Source: Marinibactrum halimedae
Lineage (GTDB): Bacteria; Pseudomonadota; Gammaproteobacteria; Pseudomonadales; Cellvibrionaceae
Reading direction: 5' to 3'
NCBI RefSeq assembly: GCF_021234875.1
Contig: NZ_JAJQVM010000003.1
Coordinates: forward strand, 19,541 to 83,540
Length of the DNA stretch: 64,000 bases
This document shows positions 43,289 to 51,700 of this stretch, piece by piece. Below the pieces are notes generated by a model. It ran no database searches. It worked only from the letters and a program-made list of their open reading frames with translations, and had not been told where the DNA came from. Position 1 is the first letter of the stretch. Every line of letters starts with the position of its first letter. The translations under genes were made by a program, and so were the position numbers.

Positions 43289-43742
43289 TTTCAACCTTCT
43301 CTTTACCTCCTTTCTTTTTCCTCTGATATACACCTTCCTCTTTTGATGTTCCTTCTGTGGTGTCTTGCTGCGGGTTGCATTTTATGTGTTGAGTGGTTGA
43401 AATTAAGAATTATTTTTTTTGTTATAAAAAAATAATTTTTTTATTCCTGATTTTTAATTTTTCAAAATGTGATCAATTCCGGTTTTGGCTTTTTTTTGTG
43501 TATTGTTTTTTCTGATACATTGTTTTTTGTAGGGAGAGCTTTTATCGTACGGCTTTTATGGGTGAGTGTTGGGTGAGATATTCATTTTTTTGTTTTATTA
43601 ATATGGCATGGTTTGTGTTAAGCACCCAATAAAGGGGAGTGAAGGGCTGTAAGCTGCCGTGGTAATAAAAAACGATTGAATACGGTATAAAAAATCACAT
43701 TTTAAATGCCGAATTGGAAAATTGAAATTGGGGTGGGTGTTA
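43289..43742. other. T-rich promoter region of the sulfotransfer operon
   Basis: About 450 bp with long T and A runs (TTATTTTTTTTGTTATAAAAAAATAATTTTTT pattern around 43405-43440, itself largely self-complementary). No ORF is convincing. Confidence 0.5.
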
Positions 43743-45035
43743 ATGGCCAGTCGTTTGCCGATTGTAGTATCTTTGTTGTCTTTATTGTTTCTGACTTCAA
43801 CTGCTACGTTTTTTTGGGGATACTCAGTAAAGGCAGAAGTGCGATGGCCAGCCCCTTTGATAGATAAAGCGTGGGGTTATCTTATGCGCTTTTTTACCAC
43901 GGGGATGCTTGTACCCCCTGGTTTAATCGTACGTGAAAGTCCGCATTCACAAGGTGATTTTTACAGTGAGGTGGAGGACGGCCTGTATCGTTATGTGATG
44001 AAGTATGATGTGAGTCGTGGTATTTACATAGGTCAGCTAATGGATAGTAAGGGCGTCGTCTTAATGAGTTGGCCCCTTGGTGGTGCACAGTTGACAGGTA
44101 GCGTTGATTTGCTTGGCAAAAACCCTCATGCGAATATTGTGCTTCCAGATGGCGATATTATTGTCAGCTTTACCGCCACGGATAAAATGATGGCGCGAGT
44201 CTCCCCTTGTGGTGAGGTAAAATGGTTCAAGGGCGATTACTACCATCACTCCTTTGATATCGATAATGACGGTTTAGTGTGGACGTGGCTTGGAAGTACC
44301 AGTACGTATTCTCAAGATCAATTATTGGTATCGATTAACCCTGAAACGGGTGAGCATGTTGAAGAAATTGATTTTGTTGAAGATGTTCTTAAAGAAGATA
44401 AATTCGCAAAAACAATGATGGGGTTGCCAGAGTATTTTTGGGATGAGCAAATACGTTCTTATGAAAATAGGGCGTCGGATTTGTTTCATCCGAATGATGT
44501 AGAAATATTGGATGAGGAGCTTGCTGAAGCGTTTCCCATGTTCAATGCAGGAGATCTCCTCATTAGTTTACGAAACTTGAATTATATTGGTGTAATTGGT
44601 CGTGAAGAGAAAAAAATAAAGTGGGGTTTTATGGGGCCATGGCGGCATCAGCATGACCCAGACTTTCTTAAAAATGGTAAAATCTCGGTTTATAACAATA
44701 ATTTTTTAGTTGGGCCTGAGTACGAAAAAAGAACGAATCTATTGGTGGTTGATCCGGCAACGAATCGAGTGATCAACCCAATGTCTGGTGATTATCCTTA
44801 TTTTTTCTCAGAAACGATGGGTAAACACCAATGGTTAAACGAGCATTATGTTCATATCACTATTCCAAAGGAGGGACGGTTTATTGAGGTGGATACCAGA
44901 AGTAATCAAGTGGTTTATGAATTTAATAATCGTGCGATAGAAGGGTTTAATGCTATCGTACCCAATTCGTATGTACTAACAAGGGAGTATTTCAATGAAG
45001 ATCCTAAAACATTTGCGTGCAATCGTGATGTCTAA
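43743..45035 (+). CDS. Arylsulfotransferase-like (ASST) membrane protein
   Basis: ATG 43743 follows GGGGTGGG; a TTG opens the frame 21 bp earlier. The N-terminus is an uncleaved-looking hydrophobic segment (PIVVSLLSLLFLTSTATFFWGY), so the protein is probably anchored or exported. The rest is a beta-propeller of the arylsulfotransferase family: HANIVLPDGDIIVSFTA, WFKGDYYHHSFDIDNDGLVWTWLGS, HPNDVEILDEELA, DLLISLRNLNYIGVI and GPWRHQHDPDFLKNGKISVYNNN. True ASSTs move sulfate from a phenolic sulfate ester to another phenol through a His intermediate. The HQHDP motif fits the catalytic His region, but donor and acceptor are unknown. It is the first gene of an operon ending in a PAPS sulfotransferase, and overlaps the next gene by 41 bp. 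Confidence 0.8.
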   Translation: MASRLPIVVSLLSLLFLTSTATFFWGYSVKAEVRWPAPLIDKAWGYLMRFFTTGMLVPPGLIVRESPHSQGDFYSEVEDGLYRYVMKYDVSRGIYIGQLMDSKGVVLMSWPLGGAQLTGSVDLLGKNPHANIVLPDGDIIVSFTATDKMMARVSPCGEVKWFKGDYYHHSFDIDNDGLVWTWLGSTSTYSQDQLLVSINPETGEHVEEIDFVEDVLKEDKFAKTMMGLPEYFWDEQIRSYENRASDLFHPNDVEILDEELAEAFPMFNAGDLLISLRNLNYIGVIGREEKKIKWGFMGPWRHQHDPDFLKNGKISVYNNNFLVGPEYEKRTNLLVVDPATNRVINPMSGDYPYFFSETMGKHQWLNEHYVHITIPKEGRFIEVDTRSNQVVYEFNNRAIEGFNAIVPNSYVLTREYFNEDPKTFACNRDV

Positions 45036-45396
45036 CCAGGGTGGGCTAATCTCAGGTATTGCTATTCTTTTCTATTGTTCTCAGGCTTCGGCTTACGTAG
45101 GGCCAGGGTTGGGTTTGGGAGTGATCGGAGCCATCATTGGCACCGTTGTGGCTGTCATTTTGGCGATATTCGGTTTGGTGTGGTACCCCATTAAAAGCGC
45201 AATGAAAAAGAAAAAAGCCGCAGGTGGTGCGCCATTAGAAAGTATGGCTGCTAATAAGGAGTCAGATCATAAAGAAGGGAATAGTGAACACAGTATCTCT
45301 GCTCAGGCCCATGACGTATCTTCTGAGTCGTTGTCGTCTGAAAACATGCCCTCTGAAAATGGTTCGTCTCCAAATAGTTCGTCTCAAAATAGATAG
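44995..45396 (+). CDS. Small membrane protein of the sulfotransfer operon
   Basis: A 133-residue protein with a strong ribosome site GGGAG inside the end of the upstream gene, which it overlaps by 41 bp. The first segment looks like a signal (SGIAILFYCSQASAYVGPG), and a second hydrophobic segment follows (LGVIGAIIGTVVAVILAIFGLVWYPIKSAMKKKK). The last 50 residues are a Ser/Asn-rich low-complexity tail produced by a 15-bp tandem repeat. The YVGPGxGLG...WYPIK pattern is seen in small membrane proteins of marine bacteria beside sulfotransferase or arylsulfotransferase genes, but I know no function. Confidence 0.75.
   Translation: MKILKHLRAIVMSNQGGLISGIAILFYCSQASAYVGPGLGLGVIGAIIGTVVAVILAIFGLVWYPIKSAMKKKKAAGGAPLESMAANKESDHKEGNSEHSISAQAHDVSSESLSSENMPSENGSSPNSSSQNR
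45331..45390 (+). repeat. 15-bp in-frame tandem array (4 copies)
   Basis: Units TTGTCGTCTGAAAAC, ATGCCCTCTGAAAAT, GGTTCGTCTCCAAAT and AGTTCGTCTCAAAAT encode (S/P)SE/PN repeats in the tail of the small membrane protein. Confidence 0.8.
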
Positions 45397-45405
45397 GAAT
45401 TGATT

Positions 45406-45795
45406 ATGTTTGCAGTCGTGATGCTGGCATCAATTGTCTTTTGGGAACTTTTTATTGTTGTTAAAGCCAATAGTACTGCCAAGGAGCTGTTGGGAATTAC
45501 GAAGCAGTCATTGGGTGTAATTCGATCGGAAAGCATGGATGACGATGAGAAGGCCATTGCCATGCAAAAAAATAGCCTGAATATGTTAAAGCAGGTCTTT
45601 CTGTGCTGTTTGAAAATTATGGCTGCGTTATTTGGCTCTTTTGTTGTGTTTTATATGGCCCATATCACTGGGGGATGGACGCTAGAAGAGTTAGCGCTTT
45701 ACAGTGTTAATCCTATCGTCTTAATTGCTGTTGTAATTTTATTGGTTGTCTATGGGAAGATAAGACATGCCGTCATCGGAAAACGTATCCAGTAA
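45406..45795 (+). CDS. Small inner-membrane protein of the sulfotransfer operon
   Basis: ATG 45406 follows AGGA; TTG 45400 is less suited. The 129-residue product has a hydrophobic N-terminus (FAVVMLASIVFWELFIVVKANS), a central amphipathic segment ending in EKAIAMQKNSLNMLKQVF, then LCCLKIMAALFGSFVVFYMAHI and VNPIVLIAVVILLVVYG. No known family. The end overlaps the sulfotransferase start by 29 bp, so it is translationally coupled to it and presumably works with it. Confidence 0.75.
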   Translation: MFAVVMLASIVFWELFIVVKANSTAKELLGITKQSLGVIRSESMDDDEKAIAMQKNSLNMLKQVFLCCLKIMAALFGSFVVFYMAHITGGWTLEELALYSVNPIVLIAVVILLVVYGKIRHAVIGKRIQ

Positions 45796-46879
45796 TCAAA
45801 ATTATTCATTTGTTGATCGACTTATTCACCGTATCGCTTTTATCCACCCTATGGTTCAACGCTCATTAGGAGGCATAGAGGCGGATATTTTTAAGTCAGA
45901 TTTACAACCTGCAAAAATTGATCGACCAACCTTTGTGACCGGCTTACCTCGTGCGGGCACAACGTTAATGCTTGAATCTTTTTATTCAACACAAACTTAC
46001 GCCACGTTTACCTATCGTAATATGCCGTTTTTGTTAGCCCCTTTGTTGTGGGAAAAGCTCAGTGGTGGATTTCAAAAAAAGGGGGAGTTACAAGAACGAG
46101 CGCACCGTGATGGAATGGAAATCTCCTTTGATAGTCCTGAGGCATTTGAAGAGGTTTTATGGTTAAATTTTTTCCATGATCGTTATGTGGACGAGGCGCA
46201 TTTAAACTGTATTCCCCAACAATGGATTACTTCCGAGTTTGTCGAATTTTTTGAAGCAACGATTAAAAAACTGTTAGTGGTCAATCAGCAAAAGAATCCT
46301 TCTGGGAGTAAGGTCAATTCACTGCGTTATCTGTCAAAAAATAACGCCAATGTTTCTCGCTTAGAGAGCATTAAGGCCGTTTTCCCGTCCAGTGTGATCG
46401 TGGTGTGTGTGCGTGATCCTGTTACCCATGTTCACTCTTTAATCTCTCAACATCAGCGCTTTTTAAACATGCATGACGACGATAATTTTTCGAAAGATTA
46501 CATGCGTTGGATTGGGCATTATGATTTTGGCGGTAATTTTAAACCCCTTAAAGTGAGTGATGAGGTGGTTTCACCTAGTAATGTGGCGCAGTTGACGCCT
46601 GCTTATTGGTTACGCTATTGGATTGAGGTGTACCGCAAGGTAATGGAAAGCTCGGTTAAGCCAATTATCGTTTGTTATGAAACACTGAATGAAAAGCCGC
46701 AAGATACCTTAACGTACATTGCAGAGTTAGCCGAAGTTCAAAATTCTTCTGCGTTTATTCAAAATCACACGAATATTCGTGGGATTTCTAATAAACAGTC
46801 CGCGTTAGACGTGCCTATTGAGTTATTGAATGAGGCATACGATATTTACGAGGCTTTGAAAATTCGATCTTGTCGATAG
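45767..46879 (+). CDS. PAPS-dependent sulfotransferase
   Basis: A 370-residue sulfotransferase-family protein. The 5'-phosphosulfate-binding loop is FVTGLPRAGTTLMLESFYS (residues 57-75), and the 3'-phosphate-binding segment is IVVCVRDPVTHVHSLISQHQRF. The family transfers sulfate from PAPS to hydroxyl groups of sugars, lipids, peptides or small molecules. There is no signal peptide, so it acts in the cytoplasm or at the membrane. It ends a four-gene operon with overlapping reading frames. An arylsulfotransferase-like protein in the same operon suggests sulfate is placed on, or moved between, an exported compound (inference). Confidence 0.9.
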   Translation: MPSSENVSSNQNYSFVDRLIHRIAFIHPMVQRSLGGIEADIFKSDLQPAKIDRPTFVTGLPRAGTTLMLESFYSTQTYATFTYRNMPFLLAPLLWEKLSGGFQKKGELQERAHRDGMEISFDSPEAFEEVLWLNFFHDRYVDEAHLNCIPQQWITSEFVEFFEATIKKLLVVNQQKNPSGSKVNSLRYLSKNNANVSRLESIKAVFPSSVIVVCVRDPVTHVHSLISQHQRFLNMHDDDNFSKDYMRWIGHYDFGGNFKPLKVSDEVVSPSNVAQLTPAYWLRYWIEVYRKVMESSVKPIIVCYETLNEKPQDTLTYIAELAEVQNSSAFIQNHTNIRGISNKQSALDVPIELLNEAYDIYEALKIRSCR

Positions 46880-46959
46880 TGCACTTAACCTGTGTGGATT
46901 TACTTGCTTCTTTTTACTACGATGGGGCGATGTATATGAACTAAGGGCGCACTGTTGAT

Positions 46960-47424
46960 ATGAAAGTAAATGATATGGAAGTAAAACGGGTTTCAGAAAA
47001 AGTCATCCATGGGTTATGCACCAGAACCGATAACGCGACAGAAATGACCCCCAACAAAGGGAAAATTCCGGCACTGTGGCAACGGTTTGATGAGTCTGTG
47101 CCCGTTGACTACAAGGGTGGCGAAAGAGTATACGGTGTGTATTTCGATTATGAGACAGACCATACTGGGGAATTTACCGTCTTGGCCGGGTTTGATGGGA
47201 AAACACTTCCTGCGGATGTCAGCTTGCAAGAAGTCATTATTCCAGCGGCGAAGTATCTTGTGTTTACTCATAAAGGTGAAATGCCACAGATTGCTATTGA
47301 TGCCTGGACAGAGGTTTGGAATTATTTTTCTGAGGGACATTCAGAGTATGAGCGGTTATATTCAATGGATTTTGAGTACTACCCAAGCGCCGGTGAAATA
47401 GCGGTTCATATTGCGATTAAGTGA
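46960..47424 (+). CDS. GyrI-like effector-binding (AraC-type) stand-alone protein
   Basis: A 154-residue protein with the GyrI/SbmC-like effector-binding fold and no HTH: VKRVSEKVIHGLCTRTDNATEM, GKIPALWQRFDESVP, RVYGVYFDYETDHTGEFTVLAGFD, VIIPAAKYLVFTHKGEMPQIAIDAWTEVWNYF and DFEYYPSAGEIAVHIAIK. The family includes AraC regulators' ligand domains, SbmC/GyrI, and small proteins that bind drug-like molecules, some of them carried in integron cassettes. No integron features are around it. Role unknown; it is convergent with the DUF1513 operon. Confidence 0.85.
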   Translation: MKVNDMEVKRVSEKVIHGLCTRTDNATEMTPNKGKIPALWQRFDESVPVDYKGGERVYGVYFDYETDHTGEFTVLAGFDGKTLPADVSLQEVIIPAAKYLVFTHKGEMPQIAIDAWTEVWNYFSEGHSEYERLYSMDFEYYPSAGEIAVHIAIK

Positions 47425-47466
47425 TGGCCTCCTGGCTCTTACGATAGTTTCCATTATCTTTTCACT

Positions 47467-48765
47467 TTATCCTCTAAACAAACTCAGGTGATTGTCCCAG
47501 GCAATATTGTCCCAACCAACATTGTCCCAAGTAACATTGTCCCAAGTAACAGTGGAAAATGAGAATGTACTTTTTTCTCTCTCCTTTTTCAGTGTGCGTT
47601 TGTTGATTTTCTGTGGCTGATCTTGGTGTGGTTGAAACGAAAGCTTTTGGAGTTTGCCAAAACCATTACTCGCAATAAAGGTTTTATTTTCATCACTGTA
47701 AACCAAGCCTGCGGTATCTCGCATGGGAATAGAGTCAATTAGGGTACGGTGATGTATATCCCAGGCGCTGATGATATTTCCCTTCGGCGAAGAGACCGCT
47801 GCAGATTTTCCATCTTGAGAAACGGCAACACTGGCGATGTATTGTTTAAAACGCATCCATTCAATATCGTCGGCTTCCATGGCATGGAGTGGGCAGCCCA
47901 TTTCGTGTGAGAACACTAATGGCATTGGATCATTTGTGCCTCCTTCAAACTGAGCACCGACTACGACTTTATGATTGGATGTGACGTCCAAATGCCTCAA
48001 ACTGAGTTGATGGTGTGGTGGTATGACTTGGTCGAGTAATTCTCCGGAGCGCACATCAAGATAGGAGAGGTTGGGTGCCATGGTAGCAAGATTGAGTTTT
48101 TTTCTTCCTTTTTCTGGGTGGGTTAAAATACCTCCGTTGGCAATCACCAGAGTGTGAGTGTTCACTAAGTGTTTTAGTTGATGAGGCCCGATGCCATGTG
48201 TGTTGAGTTCGCCCACTCGCTTAAAGTGATCGTGAATATCGTAAACGCCTAAGCAACCGGTTTGTTCTTTGAAATTATTCTCGGTGCAGAATAAAAGGCC
48301 ATTGTGTACCACACCATGCCCATAAAAATGCCGATGAGGAGCACTGGTGATGATCTGTTCGAGACGCCCTGTGCTGACATCCACAACATAGCTTTGAGTT
48401 CCAGGACGGCGAGCAAAAAAAAGCGCCTTATTGATTTCTGGTATAAATAAACTGTCATGAGCTCGGTAAGGTACTGGAAGGGCAAATAGTAACTTACCGT
48501 TGTTAGAAATGGCGCCGACATGATGTGTATTTTTATAATCAAAGGCGGAAAAAAGAATGCTTGCTTCCGTACTCCGTTCAGTATTTTCTACTCTTAATGT
48601 TTCTTTTATTTCACTGGCGTTCGCATTTTGAATCGTACTTTTTGAATGCAAAAGTTGATGATGTTTTATGGCAAAGCCAGTCGAGATGGTGAGAGCAGTA
48701 GCTCCGCCACCGAGCATAAGTCGTAAAAGTTGTTTGCGAGAGAGACGATGATTGAGATGCTTCAT
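47467..48765 (-). CDS. DUF1513 protein with Tat-like signal, end of the iron operon
   Basis: A 432-residue DUF1513 protein, a probable beta-propeller. The N-terminus LSRKQLLRLMLGGGATALTIST resembles a Tat signal, but with Arg-Lys instead of Arg-Arg. Family motifs include HGVVHNGLLFCTENNF, GVYDIHDHFKRVGELNTHGIGPHQLKHL and LVIANGGI. In Pseudomonas and relatives it is the last gene of a set with two imelysins and a di-haem protein, linked to iron supply; the biochemical role is not known. The gene lies eight bases after the second imelysin. Its C-terminus has four WDN(V/I) repeats from a 15-bp tandem array, beyond the family's usual end. Confidence 0.88.
   Translation of the reverse strand: MKHLNHRLSRKQLLRLMLGGGATALTISTGFAIKHHQLLHSKSTIQNANASEIKETLRVENTERSTEASILFSAFDYKNTHHVGAISNNGKLLFALPVPYRAHDSLFIPEINKALFFARRPGTQSYVVDVSTGRLEQIITSAPHRHFYGHGVVHNGLLFCTENNFKEQTGCLGVYDIHDHFKRVGELNTHGIGPHQLKHLVNTHTLVIANGGILTHPEKGRKKLNLATMAPNLSYLDVRSGELLDQVIPPHHQLSLRHLDVTSNHKVVVGAQFEGGTNDPMPLVFSHEMGCPLHAMEADDIEWMRFKQYIASVAVSQDGKSAAVSSPKGNIISAWDIHHRTLIDSIPMRDTAGLVYSDENKTFIASNGFGKLQKLSFQPHQDQPQKINKRTLKKEREKSTFSFSTVTWDNVTWDNVGWDNIAWDNHLSLFRG
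47488..47547 (-). repeat. 15-bp in-frame tandem array at the DUF1513 3' end (4 copies)
   Basis: On the plus strand, GTGATTGTCCCAGGC, AATATTGTCCCAACC and two identical AACATTGTCCCAAGT units. They encode WDN(V/I)-type repeats close to the C-terminus. Confidence 0.92.
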
Positions 48766-48773
48766 GTAATGCC

Positions 48774-49880
48774 TTAATCGCCATCGTTGTTATTAAAGCC
48801 AAGGGTTAATCCTAGTGCGGCGGTGACATCATGACTTAATACCTCAATCAGGGTCGTTAAATGTGTCTGCATTTTTTCCAATGAAGGCTGCGCGGCGTCC
48901 AATTGGGTAAAAAGGGGAGCCGGTGTTTCGGATAGCGCACTGTTTAATGCAGTGAGTTCTCGTTCAATGTGCTCGGCGTAATCACTGTTATTGGTTTTGA
49001 TCAGGTAAGTACGTAAGCCGCCCCGATTAAAAAATTGGTGGAACGCTTCAATGTTATTACGAATGTACACCAGTGAACTTTGGCTTCGCCAAGCTTCCAG
49101 AAAATACGGGTTAAGTCGAGCATTCTGACGCTCACTGCCAAGAGGCTGACCAATTTTTTGATTCTTCAGTATTTCCAGTTGCGATAAGTAGGCATCTAAT
49201 AATATGGCTACGACGGCTAGCTCGCTGGAAAACTCTGCGTCGTCACTGTAGGTAAACAAATCGTTTTGGTAAGAGTGCCAGCCTTTGGTCAAGCTTTGGG
49301 CAATACTGCTCAATTGTTGGCTGATCAGAGGTACTAATTCGCAGTAACGCTCTGGTTTGCCTGCACTCATCGCTTGAGGATCAAAGAGTAAAAATTCCAA
49401 GGCGCTGAAGCCTTGAGCGACGACGCTGGCCTGGCTGAGTTGCTTAGACGTTAGTGGTTCAGTTTGGGAAAGTAAACCTAATGTTTTTTGTGCGACGAGG
49501 TTTTTTTTATCTGGCCAGAACTGTAACTTCCAATCTAAATTTTGCTGGCTGATTGGGCCGAAACGAATGGCTTGAATCGTGGACCAAGCTGCCATAGTGT
49601 CGTGCCAGTGAATTTGAAGCTGTTCTTTTTGAATAGGCTCATTATTTTCATTACAGAAAGTGTGGCTGGCTTCTGATAATGCGATCGAAGATTTTTCCAG
49701 CCCCAAATAGCTAGGAATAATGATGTGCTCTGTTGTAGCACGCACAAACGCATGTTCAGGTGATTCGGATGAACAACCAAATAGAGTGAATGCCGCAATA
49801 TTCACACTAAGTATTATTCCTGCTTTTTTCCTGCAGGAAAGAAAGGTCGTGACAATATTGTTAATGACGCAATAGGACAT
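48774..49880 (-). CDS. Imelysin-family lipoprotein lacking the motif histidine
   Basis: A 368-residue imelysin (peptidase M75-like) protein. A lipobox ends at AFTLFGCSSES, so it is probably an outer-membrane or periplasmic lipoprotein. Recognisable parts are WHDTMAAWSTIQAIRFGP and GFSALEFLLFDP. The last corresponds to GxHAIEFLLWG of imelysins, but the His of GxHxxE is replaced (GFSALE) while the Glu is kept. ERELTALNSALSETP and LGLTLGFNNNDGD close the protein. It sits third in the operon. Imelysins are iron-associated periplasmic proteins; despite the M75 name, peptidase activity is doubtful in general. Here metal binding may be altered. Confidence 0.85.
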   Translation of the reverse strand: MSYCVINNIVTTFLSCRKKAGIILSVNIAAFTLFGCSSESPEHAFVRATTEHIIIPSYLGLEKSSIALSEASHTFCNENNEPIQKEQLQIHWHDTMAAWSTIQAIRFGPISQQNLDWKLQFWPDKKNLVAQKTLGLLSQTEPLTSKQLSQASVVAQGFSALEFLLFDPQAMSAGKPERYCELVPLISQQLSSIAQSLTKGWHSYQNDLFTYSDDAEFSSELAVVAILLDAYLSQLEILKNQKIGQPLGSERQNARLNPYFLEAWRSQSSLVYIRNNIEAFHQFFNRGGLRTYLIKTNNSDYAEHIERELTALNSALSETPAPLFTQLDAAQPSLEKMQTHLTTLIEVLSHDVTAALGLTLGFNNNDGD

Positions 49881-49925
49881 GTTACTTCACTCTTTTTGAT
49901 TGTGCTTTTTCTTCTTATCGAAACA

Positions 49926-49982
49926 CTTTTTATATGCAGTCTTTTATGTACGGTCTTTTATGTACCGCCTTTTATGTACAAT
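49926..49982. repeat. 14-bp tandem array between di-haem and imelysin genes (4 copies)
   Basis: CTTTTATGTACGGT, CTTTTATGTACCGC, CTTTTATGTACAAT and a first diverged 15-bp unit run from 49926 to 49982, three bases from the di-haem stop. Confidence 0.88.
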
Positions 49983-49984
49983 AT

Positions 49985-51523
49985 TTAAAGGCTCTCTAAA
50001 AAAGACAGTAATGATTGTCTGTCTTCCGTAGAGAGTTGCTTAAATTGCACTTGGCTCTGCTCGGCTTCGCCACCATGCCATAAAATCGCTTCGGTTAATG
50101 TGCGTGCTCTTCCATCATGAAGGTATCCAAATTCACCGTTCACCGTTGCTGTTAATCCAATTCCCCATAAAGGAGGTGTGCGCCATTCACTGCCTTTTGC
50201 ATCAAATTCAGGGTGATTATCATCTAGGCCCTCACCCATATCGTGTAAGAGCATATCTGTGAATGGGTAAATAGTTTGGTTAGTTAGCCAGGGCTGCGGG
50301 ATATCTAGGCCAATGCCGCTTTGATCTTCTGTGGTTTGCCATTTTTGGTGATGACAATTTTCACAGCCCGTTTCAACAAAGAGGCGTGCACCTTGTTTGA
50401 CTTGTTCACTGTCGGCGTTTCGCCGCTTCGGCACGGCTAAGTTTGCGCTGTAAAAGGTGACTTTTTGAAGAATATTTTCACTGACTTCCGGTGCGCCACC
50501 CGTGGGGGCACTTTCGCACCGGGTTTGGTATTCGGTGCAATTACTGTTCATAAAGACTGGCGTGGTTAAGCCCATGTCACCATTAAACGCTGCTGCATTT
50601 TGTTGTTTTAATGTAGGTTGCCCAGCCTTCCAGCCAAATCGACCTAATTGCGTTTTATTTTTCGTCGCATTCCAGACGGAATTAGCGGTGCCTGAAATTC
50701 CGTCGTTATTGCGATCATTCGGATCAGCACCTGCCAAAATAGCGGCTTCAGGAATAGAGGCTAATAACCCTAGCCCAATGACAGGTGAGGCGATACGAAT
50801 GGAATATTGAATGTTATTTAATGGGCCATAGGCTGGATTATTGAATTGTGCAATGGGTTTTCGTAACGAAACTGTCTCACCGTCGGCCAGTGTGACGGTT
50901 TGATACTCGTATTTTAATGCTATGTTTGCTTCAGGTGTGTGGCCGGGTATGGCAAAGTCTTGTAATTGTCCGCCGTAGCGAGGATGTGGGGTGGAAGCTT
51001 CTCTTGGTTTTTTTCCATCGCCAATACTTAAGCGAATCAACATGGAAACATGGTTATCTTCCAGATTGGCAGGAAGGTGTCCACGTCCATCTTTAATATG
51101 GCAATTTTGGCAGGCATTTGTATTAAACAAAGGGCCCAATCCGTCGCGGGCATCGGTGGACGCAGGGGCGATCACCCAAGGGTTGCGAAAAAAACTATTA
51201 CCAACACTAAAATCCAATCGTTGTTGAAAGGGCATATTGGCGGAAGGCAGTGAAAACGCATTGCTGGTTTGATTATTGACACTGGCTTCGCCCGCCAACT
51301 TATCGGGGACATTCAATTCGCTAGTGTGTCTTTGCGTCTGTGGCTGTTTGTTGTCACTGTCGCCGAGAGTTGAACTGTCAGGATTAATGCCGCATGAAGC
51401 CATTAGAAGGCATAGGCTGGTAACAAGGCTTGAGCGTTGAAGCAGTTTAAAAGAAGATAAATTCACGGTTTTGGCGGTGAGAGGCTTTGGAATGATGGAG
51501 AGTGTGATGGCTGGCTTTTGCAT
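49985..51523 (-). CDS. Di-haem oxidoreductase-like lipoprotein (thiol-oxidoreductase family)
   Basis: A 512-residue protein with a lipobox (LLMASCGINPD). Two haem-c motifs are present: NACQNCHIKDGRGHLP (about residue 137) and TGCENCHHQKWQTTED in the C-terminal half. Family segments include GPLFNTNACQNCH, RFGWKAGQPTLKQQNAAAFNGDMG, and LWGIGLTATVNGEFGYLHDGRARTLTEAILWHGGEA. This DUF1111/di-haem oxidoreductase family is often found with imelysins and DUF1513, and the family is thought to take part in iron redox chemistry. It is second in the operon. A 12-bp-stem hairpin separates it from the imelysin upstream. Confidence 0.9.
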   Translation of the reverse strand: MQKPAITLSIIPKPLTAKTVNLSSFKLLQRSSLVTSLCLLMASCGINPDSSTLGDSDNKQPQTQRHTSELNVPDKLAGEASVNNQTSNAFSLPSANMPFQQRLDFSVGNSFFRNPWVIAPASTDARDGLGPLFNTNACQNCHIKDGRGHLPANLEDNHVSMLIRLSIGDGKKPREASTPHPRYGGQLQDFAIPGHTPEANIALKYEYQTVTLADGETVSLRKPIAQFNNPAYGPLNNIQYSIRIASPVIGLGLLASIPEAAILAGADPNDRNNDGISGTANSVWNATKNKTQLGRFGWKAGQPTLKQQNAAAFNGDMGLTTPVFMNSNCTEYQTRCESAPTGGAPEVSENILQKVTFYSANLAVPKRRNADSEQVKQGARLFVETGCENCHHQKWQTTEDQSGIGLDIPQPWLTNQTIYPFTDMLLHDMGEGLDDNHPEFDAKGSEWRTPPLWGIGLTATVNGEFGYLHDGRARTLTEAILWHGGEAEQSQVQFKQLSTEDRQSLLSFLESL

Positions 51524-51639
51524 ACGTCTCGAATCTGTAAGAGGAAAAATGTGTGTAGTTAATGAGTACTCATGAACGTGATCGTTAGCGCATGATAGTG
51601 ATTTAATATTAAGTTCTTCGGTGTTAAGTGCTTGCTAAT

Positions 51640-51678
51640 GCCAAGCGGGTAACCCAATAGTAATAGTACCCGCTTGGC
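51640..51678. repeat. Long-stem hairpin between the first two iron-operon genes
   Basis: GCCAAGCGGGTA (51640-51651) is the perfect reverse complement of TACCCGCTTGGC (51667-51678), with a 15-nt loop. No T run follows on the transcribed strand, so it may be an mRNA processing or stability element that lets gene one be expressed more than the rest. Confidence 0.8.
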
Positions 51679-51700
51679 GATGTGTTACGATCGATACAAA

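Noticed and set aside
46960..47424. Integron cassette around the GyrI-like gene
   Set aside because: No attC-like inverted repeats or integrase; the family is also common on chromosomes.
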